Below are positions 54,950-63,396 of a stretch of 64,000 bases of DNA, piece after piece. A program made the position numbers and the translations under genes. The stretch covers positions 1,984,001 through 2,048,000 of the forward strand of contig NZ_SISG01000001.1 in assembly GCF_004310685.1 (NCBI RefSeq), in the 5' to 3' direction. Position 1 is the stretch's first letter. Each line of letters opens with the position of its first letter. Source of the DNA: Glaciihabitans arcticus (lineage in GTDB: Bacteria; Actinomycetota; Actinomycetes; Actinomycetales; Microbacteriaceae). Under the pieces are notes generated by a model, which saw nothing but the letters and a program-made list of their open reading frames with translations, was not told the DNA's origin and did not search any database.

Positions 54950-56149
54950 GTGTCAGAACCCCGCGGAGTGCTCACCGGATACCGGGTGCTCGATTGCACG
55001 ATCGCCATGGCGGGGCCCTTCGCGGCCCAGCGCCTCGGCGACCTCGGCGCCGACGTGATCAAGGTCGAGCCGACCGCGGGTGAGTGGCAGCGTTTCGCCT
55101 CCGCCGGCGGCGCGAACGGCAACAAGATCAACGTCTCGTTCCTGTCCCTGAACCGCAACAAGCGCTCGCTCGCCATTGACCTGAAGTCCTCGGACGGCAA
55201 GGACGTGCTGAAGGAGCTCGTTGCGACCTCCGACGTCTTCCTGCAGAACTACCGACCCGGCGTCGCCGCTCGACTCGGTGTGGATTACGAATCGCTCAAG
55301 GCGATCAACCCGTCGATCGTCTACGTGTCCATCTCGGGCTACGGCGAGGACGGCCCGTACAAGGACCGCCCGGGCCAGGACCTGCTGCTCCAGGCCATGT
55401 CGGGCGCGATGCTCTCGGCCGGACGCAACGGCGAGCCGCCGAGTCCCGCCGGGCAGTACCTCGCTGACGCGATTACGGCATCCACCGCGTTCGAAGGTGT
55501 TCTGGCTGCACTGCTGCACCGCGAGCGCACCGGCGAGGGCCAGCTGGTCACCGTCAACATGCTCGACGCCCTGACCACCCTGCAGATGCAGGAGCTCTCG
55601 GTTTTCACCGTGGGCAAGGTGCCCCAGCAGCGCGGTGAGCAGCCGAACGCGCACGTCTATATCCGCGCCCCGTACGGCATATTCGCGACGAGTGACGGCT
55701 ACCTCGCGCTCGGCTTCGCCGACCTCGAGACCCTGGGCAATGTGATCGGCGAACCGAGCTTCGCCGGCATGGTGCCCGAGGTCGACGGCTGGACCCGCCG
55801 CGACGAGCTGTACGAGAAGACCGAAGCCCGACTGCACACCGACACCACCGCGAACTGGCTCGAGAAGCTGCTCGCGGTCGGAATCTGGGCAGGCCCCGTC
55901 TACGGCTACCAGGACCTCGTCGACGACCCGCAGATCGCCCACAATGGCACCTTCGTCGAATACGACCACCCCACCGAGGGCCGCGTCAAGACGCCCGGCT
56001 TCCCGTACAAGTTTTCGGCCACCCCGCCCCGCATCGATCGCGGCGCTCCCCTCGTGGGCCAGCACAGCCGCGAGGTGCTCGCCGAGCTCGGTGTCAGCGC
56101 CGAGCGCATCGAGGGACTGTTCGAGTCGGGTGCGGTAGCGGGAGAATGA
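54950..56149 (+). CDS. Class III (CaiB/BaiF-type) CoA transferase
   Basis: 399 residues. Signature: VLDCTIAMAGPFAAQRLGDLGADVIKVEP; the catalytic Asp is expected in RPGQDLLLQAMSG. It moves CoA between carboxylic acids. GTG at 54950 is chosen because GGAGA lies five bases upstream; an in-frame ATG at 54929 overlaps the previous gene but has no such site. Its presence shows that the pathway passes through a CoA thioester. It overlaps the next gene by 4 bases. Confidence 0.87.
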   Translation: MSEPRGVLTGYRVLDCTIAMAGPFAAQRLGDLGADVIKVEPTAGEWQRFASAGGANGNKINVSFLSLNRNKRSLAIDLKSSDGKDVLKELVATSDVFLQNYRPGVAARLGVDYESLKAINPSIVYVSISGYGEDGPYKDRPGQDLLLQAMSGAMLSAGRNGEPPSPAGQYLADAITASTAFEGVLAALLHRERTGEGQLVTVNMLDALTTLQMQELSVFTVGKVPQQRGEQPNAHVYIRAPYGIFATSDGYLALGFADLETLGNVIGEPSFAGMVPEVDGWTRRDELYEKTEARLHTDTTANWLEKLLAVGIWAGPVYGYQDLVDDPQIAHNGTFVEYDHPTEGRVKTPGFPYKFSATPPRIDRGAPLVGQHSREVLAELGVSAERIEGLFESGAVAGE

Positions 56150-57195
56150 CGCGCTTTCTCGGACTCACCTGGGACCACCCCCGCGGCCGCGAAGCCCTGC
56201 AGGCGGCCCCCTTCGCCGACCTCTCCTGGGACGTGCACTCCCTCGAGGGATTCGAGTCGAGCCCGATCGACGAACTCGCCGAGCGCTACGACCTGATCGT
56301 GCTGGACCACCCGCACCTTGGCGATGCCCTTGCCGTCGATTGCCTGCGGCCTCTGGATGAACTCTTCTCCCCCGCCGAGCTCGCCGGCTTCGCCGCCGAC
56401 GCGGTTGGCCCGAGTTTCGCGTCGTACACGGTCGACGGTCATACCTGGGCGCTGCCGCTCGATGCCGCAACTCAGGTCTCCGCCCGCCGCCCCGACCTGC
56501 TGGCCGACGCCCCTGTCTCGTGGACTGACGCGCTCGCCCTCGATGTCCCGATCGCGCCAAGCCTGGCCGGCCCGCACGCCTTCCTCAGCCTGTGCTCGAT
56601 CGCCGTGTCCCTCGGCGGTGACCTCGGCGACGAGTTCTTCGAGCGCTCGGTCGCCGTCGAAGCGCTCGAGATCCTCGCCGAGTTCGCGAGCCGCGCGCCC
56701 GCGGCCACCCACGGACTGAACCCGATCGGCCTGCTGGAGCTGATGAGCTCCACGGACGAGCTCACCTACGTGCCTCTCGTCTACGGCTACGTCACGTACT
56801 CGCCGCGAGTCGCGTTCGGTGCCCCGCCTGCCGGCGAGCGACTCGGCTCCACGATCGGCGGCACCGGCATCGCCGTGACCCGCCGCAGCGAGCCGAGCCC
56901 CGAGCTGCTCGACCACCTGCGCTGGCTGCTCTCCGCCGAGAGCCAGAGTGGTTTCATCCCGCAGCATTCAGGGCAGCCGAGCGCACGCTCCGCGTGGACT
57001 GATGCTGCGGTGGACAAAGCCGCGGGCAGCTTCTACTCGCAGACCCTCGAGACGATCGAGCAGTCCTGGGTGCGTCCGCGCTTCCCCGGCTACATCCCAT
57101 TCCAGTCGACTGCGTCGCAGATCATCCGCGACGGCATCACCGACCCCGCAACCATCGACCTGCTTGCATCCACCTACCGGGAGGCCCGCTCGTGA
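56146..57195 (+). CDS. Solute-binding-protein-like protein without a signal peptide
   Basis: 349 residues. It starts MTRFLGLTWDHPRGREALQAA with no signal peptide or lipobox. The pattern otherwise follows family 1 extracellular binding proteins: IDELAERYDLIVLDHPHLGDAL, CLRPLDELFSPAELAGF, YTVDGHTWALPLDAATQVSARRPDLL and YVPLVYGYVTYSPR. It therefore should act in the cytosol, perhaps holding or delivering a pathway intermediate. It lies between the CoA transferase (4-base overlap) and the enoyl-CoA hydratase (4-base overlap). Function not established to my knowledge. Confidence 0.72.
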   Translation: MTRFLGLTWDHPRGREALQAAPFADLSWDVHSLEGFESSPIDELAERYDLIVLDHPHLGDALAVDCLRPLDELFSPAELAGFAADAVGPSFASYTVDGHTWALPLDAATQVSARRPDLLADAPVSWTDALALDVPIAPSLAGPHAFLSLCSIAVSLGGDLGDEFFERSVAVEALEILAEFASRAPAATHGLNPIGLLELMSSTDELTYVPLVYGYVTYSPRVAFGAPPAGERLGSTIGGTGIAVTRRSEPSPELLDHLRWLLSAESQSGFIPQHSGQPSARSAWTDAAVDKAAGSFYSQTLETIEQSWVRPRFPGYIPFQSTASQIIRDGITDPATIDLLASTYREARS

Positions 57196-57980
57196 TCGCA
57201 TTCGCGTCATCTTCTGAGAACATCACCGTGTCCCTTGACGGCGCCGTCGCGCTCGTCACCATCAGTCGCCCCGAGAAGCTCAACTCGGTCACACCCGAGA
57301 TGTCGTCGGCCCTCGAGGCCTTCGCGGCCTGGGCGAACGACGCCGACGAGGTGCGCGCGATTGTGCTCACCGGTGCCGGCGAGCGCGCGTTCTGCGCGGG
57401 CAGTGACATCCGTACCCTGGATTCGTACGAGACGCCGTGGGACTTCCGCAATCGCCGCGACTACTGCGACGCGCTGCGCGAACTCCGCAAGCCGATCATC
57501 GCCGCAATCAACGGCTACGCCCTCGGCGGCGGCCTCGAGACGGCACTGACCTGCGACATCCGCATCGCGTCGGCGACCGCGACATTCGCAGCCCCCGAGA
57601 TCAAGCTCGGCTGGATCGGCGGCGGCGGCATGACCGCGCTGCTCGCAAACTCGATCGGCGCGAGCAACACGGCTCTGATGACCATGACCGGCGACTCGAT
57701 CGATGCGGCCCGTGCGCTCGCCTGGGGGCTGGTGAGCGAGGTGCTCGAACCCGCCGAACTGCTGCCGCGCGCGCTCGAGCTCGCGGCGACCATCGCGAGC
57801 CGTCCGCCGATCGCGGCCGAGACCGCGAAGGCCAACCTCACCGCCGCCTACAACCTGCCGCTGGCCCAGGCCGTCGCCTACGAGCGCGAACTGCAGGGCA
57901 TCACCTTCGCCACCGCCGACGCCGACGAGGGACGCGCGGCCTTTGCCGAGAAGCGGCCCGGCGTCTTCCACCGTCGCTGA
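57192..57980 (+). CDS. Enoyl-CoA hydratase/isomerase-family protein
   Basis: 262 residues of the crotonase fold. Oxyanion-hole segments: AFCAGSDIRTL and NGYALGGGLETALTCDIRIAS; further APEIKLGWIGGGGMTALL. The crotonase catalytic Glu positions are not both evident: one aligns with the GLETAL Glu region. It hydrates or isomerises a CoA thioester, presumably the product of the adjacent CoA transferase. GTG at 57192 overlaps the previous stop (GTGA). Confidence 0.85.
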   Translation: MIAFASSSENITVSLDGAVALVTISRPEKLNSVTPEMSSALEAFAAWANDADEVRAIVLTGAGERAFCAGSDIRTLDSYETPWDFRNRRDYCDALRELRKPIIAAINGYALGGGLETALTCDIRIASATATFAAPEIKLGWIGGGGMTALLANSIGASNTALMTMTGDSIDAARALAWGLVSEVLEPAELLPRALELAATIASRPPIAAETAKANLTAAYNLPLAQAVAYERELQGITFATADADEGRAAFAEKRPGVFHRR

Positions 57981-58000
57981 ACCACAACCCAAGGAGCACC

Positions 58001-59197
58001 ATGACTGACTGGACCGGCGGCGCCCCCGCCGCGCTGCCTCTCGACGCCGAGCGGGCGACCCTCGTCGGTCGGGTGTGGGATGCCGCGGCCGGCGGCCCGA
58101 TCGTCGTCGCCATCCGCGATGGTGCGGCACACGACATCAGCCGCACCTTCCCGACGATGCGCGACGTCACCGAGAGCGTGGATCCGGCCGCGAGCGTCGC
58201 TGCCGCCACCGGCCCGACCCTGGCGACCGTCGACGAGCTCCTCGCCAACACGGCAGCCGACTCGCGGGATGCGTCGAAGCCCTGGCTGCTCTCCCCCATC
58301 GACCTGCAGGTCGTCAAGGCTGCAGGTGTCACCTTCCCCGTGTCGATGCTCGAGCGCATCATCGAGGAGAAGGCCCGCGGCGAGGCGGACGCCGCCGAAG
58401 ACATCCGCGCGCAGGTGCTCGCGGCGCTCGGCAGCGACCTGAACGACCTCGTCCCCGGGTCCCCGGAAGCCATGAACCTCAAGAGAGTGCTCGTCGAACA
58501 GGGCCTCTGGAGCCAGTACCTCGAGGTCGGCATCGGCCCGGACGCCGAGATCTTCACCAAGGCGCCCGTGCTCGCCACGGTCGGCAGCGGTATCGACGTG
58601 GGCATCCGCTCCGACTCGGAGTGGAACAACCCCGAGCCCGAGGTTGTGCTCGTCATCGACTCCACCGGTCGCATCGTCGGCGCAACGCTCGGCAACGACG
58701 TCAACCTGCGCGACATCGAGGGGCGCTCCGCCCTGCTGCTCGGGCAGGCGAAGGACAACAACGCATCCGCTGCGGTCGGCCCGTTCATACGCTTGTTCGA
58801 CGCGGACTTCGACCTGGATGTGCTGCGCGCCGAGACCGTGACCCTGCGCGTCGAGGGCGCCGACGGATTTGTGATGCACGGGGAATCGCACCTCGCCCAG
58901 ATCAGCCGCGACCCCGCCGACCTGGCTGCCCAGGCGCTCAGTGCGAAGCACCAGTACCCTGACGGCCTCGTGCTGTACCTCGGCACGATGTTCGCCCCGA
59001 CCGCCGACCGTGACACACCTGGCCACGGCTTCACCCACCACATCGACGACGTGGTCCGCATCGGATCCCCCGCCCTCGGCACCCTGGTCAATCGCGTCAA
59101 GCACACCGAGGACGTCGAGCCGTGGGAGTACGGCGTTCACGCGCTGATGACCAGCCTCGCCGTCCGCGGCCTACTCAACACAGGAGCACGCTCATGA
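58001..59197 (+). CDS. FAH-family protein, 398 residues, probable 2-keto-3-deoxy sugar-acid dehydratase/hydrolase
   Basis: The C-terminal two thirds match the FAH fold: SGIDVGIRSDSEWNNPEPEVVLVIDSTGRIVGATLGNDVNLRD (metal Glu), LLGQAKDNNASAAVGPFIRL and HQYPDGLVLYLGTMFAPT. The long N-terminal domain and the ketoglutarate-semialdehyde dehydrogenase gene overlapping its 3' end suggest the 2-keto-3-deoxy-pentonate dehydratase branch of the family rather than a C-C hydrolase. AAGGAG is five bases before ATG 58001. The reading frame upstream of this ATG is a shadow. Confidence 0.8.
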   Translation: MTDWTGGAPAALPLDAERATLVGRVWDAAAGGPIVVAIRDGAAHDISRTFPTMRDVTESVDPAASVAAATGPTLATVDELLANTAADSRDASKPWLLSPIDLQVVKAAGVTFPVSMLERIIEEKARGEADAAEDIRAQVLAALGSDLNDLVPGSPEAMNLKRVLVEQGLWSQYLEVGIGPDAEIFTKAPVLATVGSGIDVGIRSDSEWNNPEPEVVLVIDSTGRIVGATLGNDVNLRDIEGRSALLLGQAKDNNASAAVGPFIRLFDADFDLDVLRAETVTLRVEGADGFVMHGESHLAQISRDPADLAAQALSAKHQYPDGLVLYLGTMFAPTADRDTPGHGFTHHIDDVVRIGSPALGTLVNRVKHTEDVEPWEYGVHALMTSLAVRGLLNTGARS

Positions 59198-60699
59198 CCC
59201 TCACCTCGACCAATCCCGCGACCGGCACCGTCACCGACACCGGAATTTCCGCGACGACCAACGTCGCCGAGATCACGGCTGCCGCAACGGCCGCCTTCCA
59301 CGTGCTGCGCACCTCGACCCGCGAGTGGCGGGCCGGCCTGCTGCGCGCCCTCGCCGACGGCCTCGAGGCCGACCGCGCGAACCTCACCGCCACGGCCTCG
59401 GCCGAGACAGGACTCGCGGCCTCGCCCCGACTCGACGTGGAACTCACGCGCTCCGCGTTCCAGTTGCGGCTGTTCGCCGAGGCGATCGAAGAGGGCGGCT
59501 ACCTCGAAGCGACGATCGACCGGGCAGGCGACACGCCTATGGGACCCGGCCCGGACATCCGGCGCATGCTCGTGCCGATCGGACCGGTTGCGGTCTTCGG
59601 CTCCAGCAACTTCCCGTTCGCATTCTCGGTTGCGGGCGGCGACACCGCGTCGGCCCTCGCGGCCGGAAACCCCGTGATCGCCAAGGCGCACGGCTCGCAC
59701 CCGCTCACCTCGAAGGCATCCTTCGAGGCGCTCAACGCTGCGGCGCTCGCCTACGGCGCCCCCGCCGGAACCATCGGCATCGTCTATGGCCAGGAGGCCG
59801 GCGCGACCCTCGTCGCGGACCCCGCCGTCGCCGCCGTCGGCTTCACCGGATCCCTTGCGACCGGGCGCATCCTGCTAGCCATCATCGAGAAGCGCGAGCG
59901 GCCGATCCCGTTCTACGGCGAGCTCAGCAGCCTCAATCCGCTCATCATCTCGCAGGGTGCCGTCGACGCGCGGGCGGAGGCCCTCGCCGACGGCCTGTTC
60001 CTCTCCTTCACCGGATCCGCCGGCCAGCTCTGCACCAAGCCCGGCATCGCGTTCCTGCCGCGGGGCGCAACCGGCCTGGTCGACGCGATCGTCGCGAAGG
60101 CTTCCGCCGCCGCCGCGCAACCTCTGCTCAATTCGCGCATTCTCGACGCGTTCGGCGATATCCGCGGGCGTCTCATCGCCGATGGTCGCGCGACCTCGCT
60201 CGTCGAGCCGCACTCGGGCGACGACGGCTTCACCCTCACCCCCGCCGTGCTCGCGATCGACGCGGCCGACGTCACCGACGCCGTCGCCGAGGAGGCGTTC
60301 GGACCGCTGCTCGTCGTCGCCCTGTACGACGACATCGCCGAGGTAACGACTGCGTTGACGGGCGTACCCGACTCGCTCACCGCCACCGTGCACGCCGAGG
60401 ACGATGAGTGGGACGCACTCGCTCCGCTCGTCGCCGACCTCGAGGATCGCGCCGGCCGGCTGGTGTTCAACGGCTACCCGACAGGCGTGCGCGTCTCCTG
60501 GGGCCAGCACCACGGCGGCCCCTGGCCCGCGACGAACAGCGCCCACACCTCGGTCGGCGTCACGGCGATCCGTCGCTTCCTGCGCCCGCTCGCATGGCAG
60601 GGGGCTCCCGCCGAACTGCTGCCGGTCGAGCTGCGCGACGACTTCCTCGCGATCCCCCGTCGAGTCGACGGCGTGCTCACGCTGGGCACGCCGGCCTGA
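59194..60699 (+). CDS. Aldehyde dehydrogenase, 2-ketoglutarate-semialdehyde (2,5-dioxovalerate) type
   Basis: 501 residues. FGSSNFPFAFSVAGGDTASALAAGNPVIAKAH, the catalytic Glu243 in YGELSSLNPLI, Cys280 in SAGQLCTKPGI, and NGYPTGVRVSWGQHHGGPWPATN with TSVGVTAIRRFLRPL are hallmarks of the KGSADH group. It oxidises the semialdehyde made from 2-keto-3-deoxy-pentonates or glucarate to 2-ketoglutarate. ATG overlaps the FAH stop (ATGA). Last gene of the operon. Confidence 0.87.
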   Translation: MTLTSTNPATGTVTDTGISATTNVAEITAAATAAFHVLRTSTREWRAGLLRALADGLEADRANLTATASAETGLAASPRLDVELTRSAFQLRLFAEAIEEGGYLEATIDRAGDTPMGPGPDIRRMLVPIGPVAVFGSSNFPFAFSVAGGDTASALAAGNPVIAKAHGSHPLTSKASFEALNAAALAYGAPAGTIGIVYGQEAGATLVADPAVAAVGFTGSLATGRILLAIIEKRERPIPFYGELSSLNPLIISQGAVDARAEALADGLFLSFTGSAGQLCTKPGIAFLPRGATGLVDAIVAKASAAAAQPLLNSRILDAFGDIRGRLIADGRATSLVEPHSGDDGFTLTPAVLAIDAADVTDAVAEEAFGPLLVVALYDDIAEVTTALTGVPDSLTATVHAEDDEWDALAPLVADLEDRAGRLVFNGYPTGVRVSWGQHHGGPWPATNSAHTSVGVTAIRRFLRPLAWQGAPAELLPVELRDDFLAIPRRVDGVLTLGTPA

Positions 60700-60720
60700 C
60701 TCGTCCCGCCCGTACTGTGT

Positions 60721-60803
60721 TCCCAAATGCAGGATGAAACGGCTCACGACCGCCAGCCACCCTTGAGCTTCCGCACTAGCGGAAAACGGTCCTGCATTTG
60801 GGA
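60721..60803. repeat. 83-base nested palindromic element between convergent genes
   Basis: TCCCAAATGCAGGA (60721-60734) is perfectly repeated in inverse at 60790-60803. The interior carries a second hairpin, TTCCGC-ACTA-GCGGAA (60769-60784). No T-run follows, so a simple terminator is doubtful. The form recalls a REP/MITE-type element. Confidence 0.55.
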
Positions 60804-60838
60804 CCAGAACGCTGGGGTCGGGGCGGCCCAGCGCGCGA

Positions 60839-61798
60839 CTAGGGGGTCAGCGCCACGGGCGCGGCGTCCTCCCACCAGCGCAGCACGCGCAGCGCGCGCA
60901 GGGTGACCCAGCGGCTCGGGTGGCCCTCGCCTTCCGCCTCGAGCTCGAACAGGGTCGGCCCCTCGTGGTGGTACTCGAGCGGGAACATTCCGTTCGGCAA
61001 CTGCTTGGCGCGCAGCAGGTCGATCGCGCGACCGAGCCGCGGGTCCCGCTCGGGGCGCGCGAGCCGGAAGTAATCCAGCGCGCGCAGAACGTCGTAATAC
61101 CAGCGCACGGGCGAGGCGAGCAGCGTGAAGCGCACATCCGTCAACTCGCCGTCGGAGACCCGCCAGAGCAGTCCGCGCTCGAGCAGGTACTCCTCCCCGC
61201 GAAGACGCGCAGCGGTGACCTCCTCGGACGGATCGGGAACCGCGAACAACCCTTCGAGCGCCGCGAGAGTGGAGTGAAACGACGAGGGAGCTCCGGGCTC
61301 CTCCTCGCTCCAGCAGTTCCAGCCACCGTCGGCGTGCTGGCCGGCGAGGAGGGTCTGCACGATGCGCGATGAGTCCTGCCCGAAGTAGCCGCCGATGGCG
61401 AGGGCGATCCCGTTGATGCACGACTCGGTCTCCCCCTCGAAGTAGCCCGTGTCGTGGTACTGCCAGGTCACTTGGCGTGCGACCCGGTCGATCGCGACGC
61501 GCACCGGCTCGGCCGCGGGGTCAACGCCGTATTCCACCAGCGACTGCAGGGAGAAGTGGGTGGCCGTCCAGGCGTCGAAGAACGGTTTCTCGTCATCGAC
61601 CCAGCCGGGGCGGTAGGTGCCGCCATCCCAGCGACCGTCTTCCGCCTGCTCGCCGAGAAGCCGCGCACCCCATCCCGACATCGCGACCTCGGCCCGTGCC
61701 TCCGCAATCGCGGCCGGCGGCGCGTCGGTGAGATCTCGCAGGGTCTGCCAGCGAATCGCAGGGTCACCGCTCAGCAGATAATCGACGACATCGTTCAT
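60839..61798 (-). CDS. Squalene-cyclase/prenyltransferase-like alpha-alpha toroid protein
   Basis: 319 residues with repeated helix-pair units bearing QW-like motifs (EQAEDGRWDGGTYRPGWVD, GQHADGGWNCWSEEEPGAPSSFHSTLAALEGL, KQLPNGMFPLEYHHEGPTLFELE). The catalytic DxDD motif of squalene-hopene cyclases is absent, and at half-length it is not a true cyclase. Probably a terpenoid-fold protein of unknown reaction. It converges on the aldehyde dehydrogenase gene across the palindromic element. Confidence 0.72.
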   Translation of the reverse strand: MNDVVDYLLSGDPAIRWQTLRDLTDAPPAAIAEARAEVAMSGWGARLLGEQAEDGRWDGGTYRPGWVDDEKPFFDAWTATHFSLQSLVEYGVDPAAEPVRVAIDRVARQVTWQYHDTGYFEGETESCINGIALAIGGYFGQDSSRIVQTLLAGQHADGGWNCWSEEEPGAPSSFHSTLAALEGLFAVPDPSEEVTAARLRGEEYLLERGLLWRVSDGELTDVRFTLLASPVRWYYDVLRALDYFRLARPERDPRLGRAIDLLRAKQLPNGMFPLEYHHEGPTLFELEAEGEGHPSRWVTLRALRVLRWWEDAAPVALTP

Positions 61799-61836
61799 GC
61801 GGGGAGGCTACTCCCGCGCACCGACATTGGCGAGCA

Positions 61837-62259
61837 CTACCGCAGCACCGAACTCAGCAGCAGGCTCGTCTCGCTGTTGACGACACCCTCGATCGACCTG
61901 ATCTGGCCGAGGAGCCGGTCGAACGCCGTGAGGCTCTCGCAGCGCAGCTCGGCCACGAGATCCCAGCCGCCGTTGGTCGTGTGCAGGGCATGCACTTCCG
62001 CAAAACCACGCAGCTTGCGGATGACGTCGTCCGTCGACCGCCCCTCCACCTCGATGAGCGTCATGGCGCGGATCGTGTCCGGGTCGAGCTCTTCGCGGAT
62101 CCGGATCGAGAACCCGAGCGCGACACCTGAGCTCACCAGTCGGTCGATGCGGTGGGTGACCGTCGCCCTGGTCACCGCGAGCTGGCTCGCGAGCGTGGAC
62201 ACGGGGGCCCTGCCATCCACTCGCAGTAGCGCAATGAGCCGTCGATCGAGATCGTCCAT
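61837..62259 (-). CDS. Lrp/AsnC-family regulator divergent from the ornithine cyclodeaminase gene
   Basis: 140 residues. N-terminal helix-turn-helix (DDLDRRLIALLRVDGRAPVSTLASQLAVTRATVTHRIDRLVSSG) and RAM domain (RAMTLIEVEGRSTDDVIRKLRGFAEV...). It is divergent from an amino-acid catabolic operon across 102 bases, so it likely senses ornithine, arginine or citrulline and controls that operon. Confidence 0.88.
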   Translation of the reverse strand: MDDLDRRLIALLRVDGRAPVSTLASQLAVTRATVTHRIDRLVSSGVALGFSIRIREELDPDTIRAMTLIEVEGRSTDDVIRKLRGFAEVHALHTTNGGWDLVAELRCESLTAFDRLLGQIRSIEGVVNSETSLLLSSVLR

Positions 62260-62361
62260 GATCAGAGTGTACTTCTGACCGAGCAGACTGCAAATTTGGT
62301 ACCACTAAATGATCGGTGATTGCGATTGTGGCTGCACAATGCCGATATCTACGCTGGTGCA

Positions 62362-63396
62362 ATGGTGCTATTCGCAGGCGTGACCGATGTCGTGAAGTGG
62401 GTGCAGGCGACGAGCCTCGAGACGATCCTCGAGGGAATGGTCGAGTACCTCGAGGCGGACTTCCGCCGCTGGCCCGCGTTCGAGAAGGCTCCGCGGGTCG
62501 CGAGTCACTCCGATGTCGGGGTCATCGAGCTGATGCCGACGAGCGACGGCGAGCTCTATGCGTTCAAGTACGTCAACGGGCACCCCGCCAACCCGCTTCG
62601 CGGACTCCAGACCGTGACGGCCTTCGGCGTGCTCGCCGACGTCGCCAGCGGTTACCCCCTGCTCGTAGCCGAGATGACGGTGCTCACCGCGCTGCGCACC
62701 GCCGCGACATCCGTTCTGGCCGCGAAGTACCTGGCCCGCCCCGATGCGACGACCATGGCCCTCATCGGAACCGGCACGCAGGCCGAGTTCCAGGCCATCG
62801 CTTTCCGCACCGTTCTGGGGATCAACACTCTGCGCGTGTTCGACACCGATCCTGCGGCCGTCGCCAAGCTGCGCCGCAACCTCGAGCCGCTGGGCTTCGA
62901 GATCCACACCGCGGCGAGCGCGGCCGAGGCGGTCGACGGCGCGCACATCGTCACCACCTGCACGGCCGACAAGGCGAACGCCACGATCGTGACCGCCGAC
63001 ATGGTTCAGCCCGGCCAGCACCTCAACGCGATCGGCGGCGACTGCCCCGGCAAGACGGAGCTCGACGCCACCATCCTCGTGCCAGGCAGCGTCTTCGTCG
63101 AATTCACCCCGCAGACCCGCATCGAGGGCGAGTTGCAGCAGGTGTCCCCCGACTTTCCCGTCACCGAGCTGTGGAACGTCATCACCGGGGACGCGGCGGG
63201 CCGGTCATCCAGAGATCAGATCACCGTCTTCGACTCGGTCGGGTTCGCCATCGAGGACTTCACCATGCTGCGCTACCTGCGCGACAGCATCGTCGGCACA
63301 GCCTTCGCGCGCGACATCGACCTCGTCGTCGACCCCGACGACCCAAAAGACCTGTTCGGCCTCGTCGCGGGCAGCAACGCCCCCGTCCCTGCCTGA
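62362..63396 (+). CDS. Ornithine cyclodeaminase
   Basis: 344 residues of the OCD/mu-crystallin family: MALIGTGTQAEFQAIAFRTVLGI (NAD site), YAFKYVNGHPANPLRGLQTV, VAEMTVLTALRTAATSVLAAKYLA and DFTMLRYLRD. It turns L-ornithine into L-proline and ammonia. ATG 62362 (MVLFAGVTDV) is chosen over the longer frame, which begins in the regulatory gap. It overlaps the next gene (TGATG). Confidence 0.88.
   Translation: MVLFAGVTDVVKWVQATSLETILEGMVEYLEADFRRWPAFEKAPRVASHSDVGVIELMPTSDGELYAFKYVNGHPANPLRGLQTVTAFGVLADVASGYPLLVAEMTVLTALRTAATSVLAAKYLARPDATTMALIGTGTQAEFQAIAFRTVLGINTLRVFDTDPAAVAKLRRNLEPLGFEIHTAASAAEAVDGAHIVTTCTADKANATIVTADMVQPGQHLNAIGGDCPGKTELDATILVPGSVFVEFTPQTRIEGELQQVSPDFPVTELWNVITGDAAGRSSRDQITVFDSVGFAIEDFTMLRYLRDSIVGTAFARDIDLVVDPDDPKDLFGLVAGSNAPVPA

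Noticed and set aside
57437-58000. Long N-terminal extension of the second FAH gene
   Set aside because: It reads the enoyl-CoA hydratase gene in the wrong frame; AAGGAG before ATG 58001 fixes the real start.
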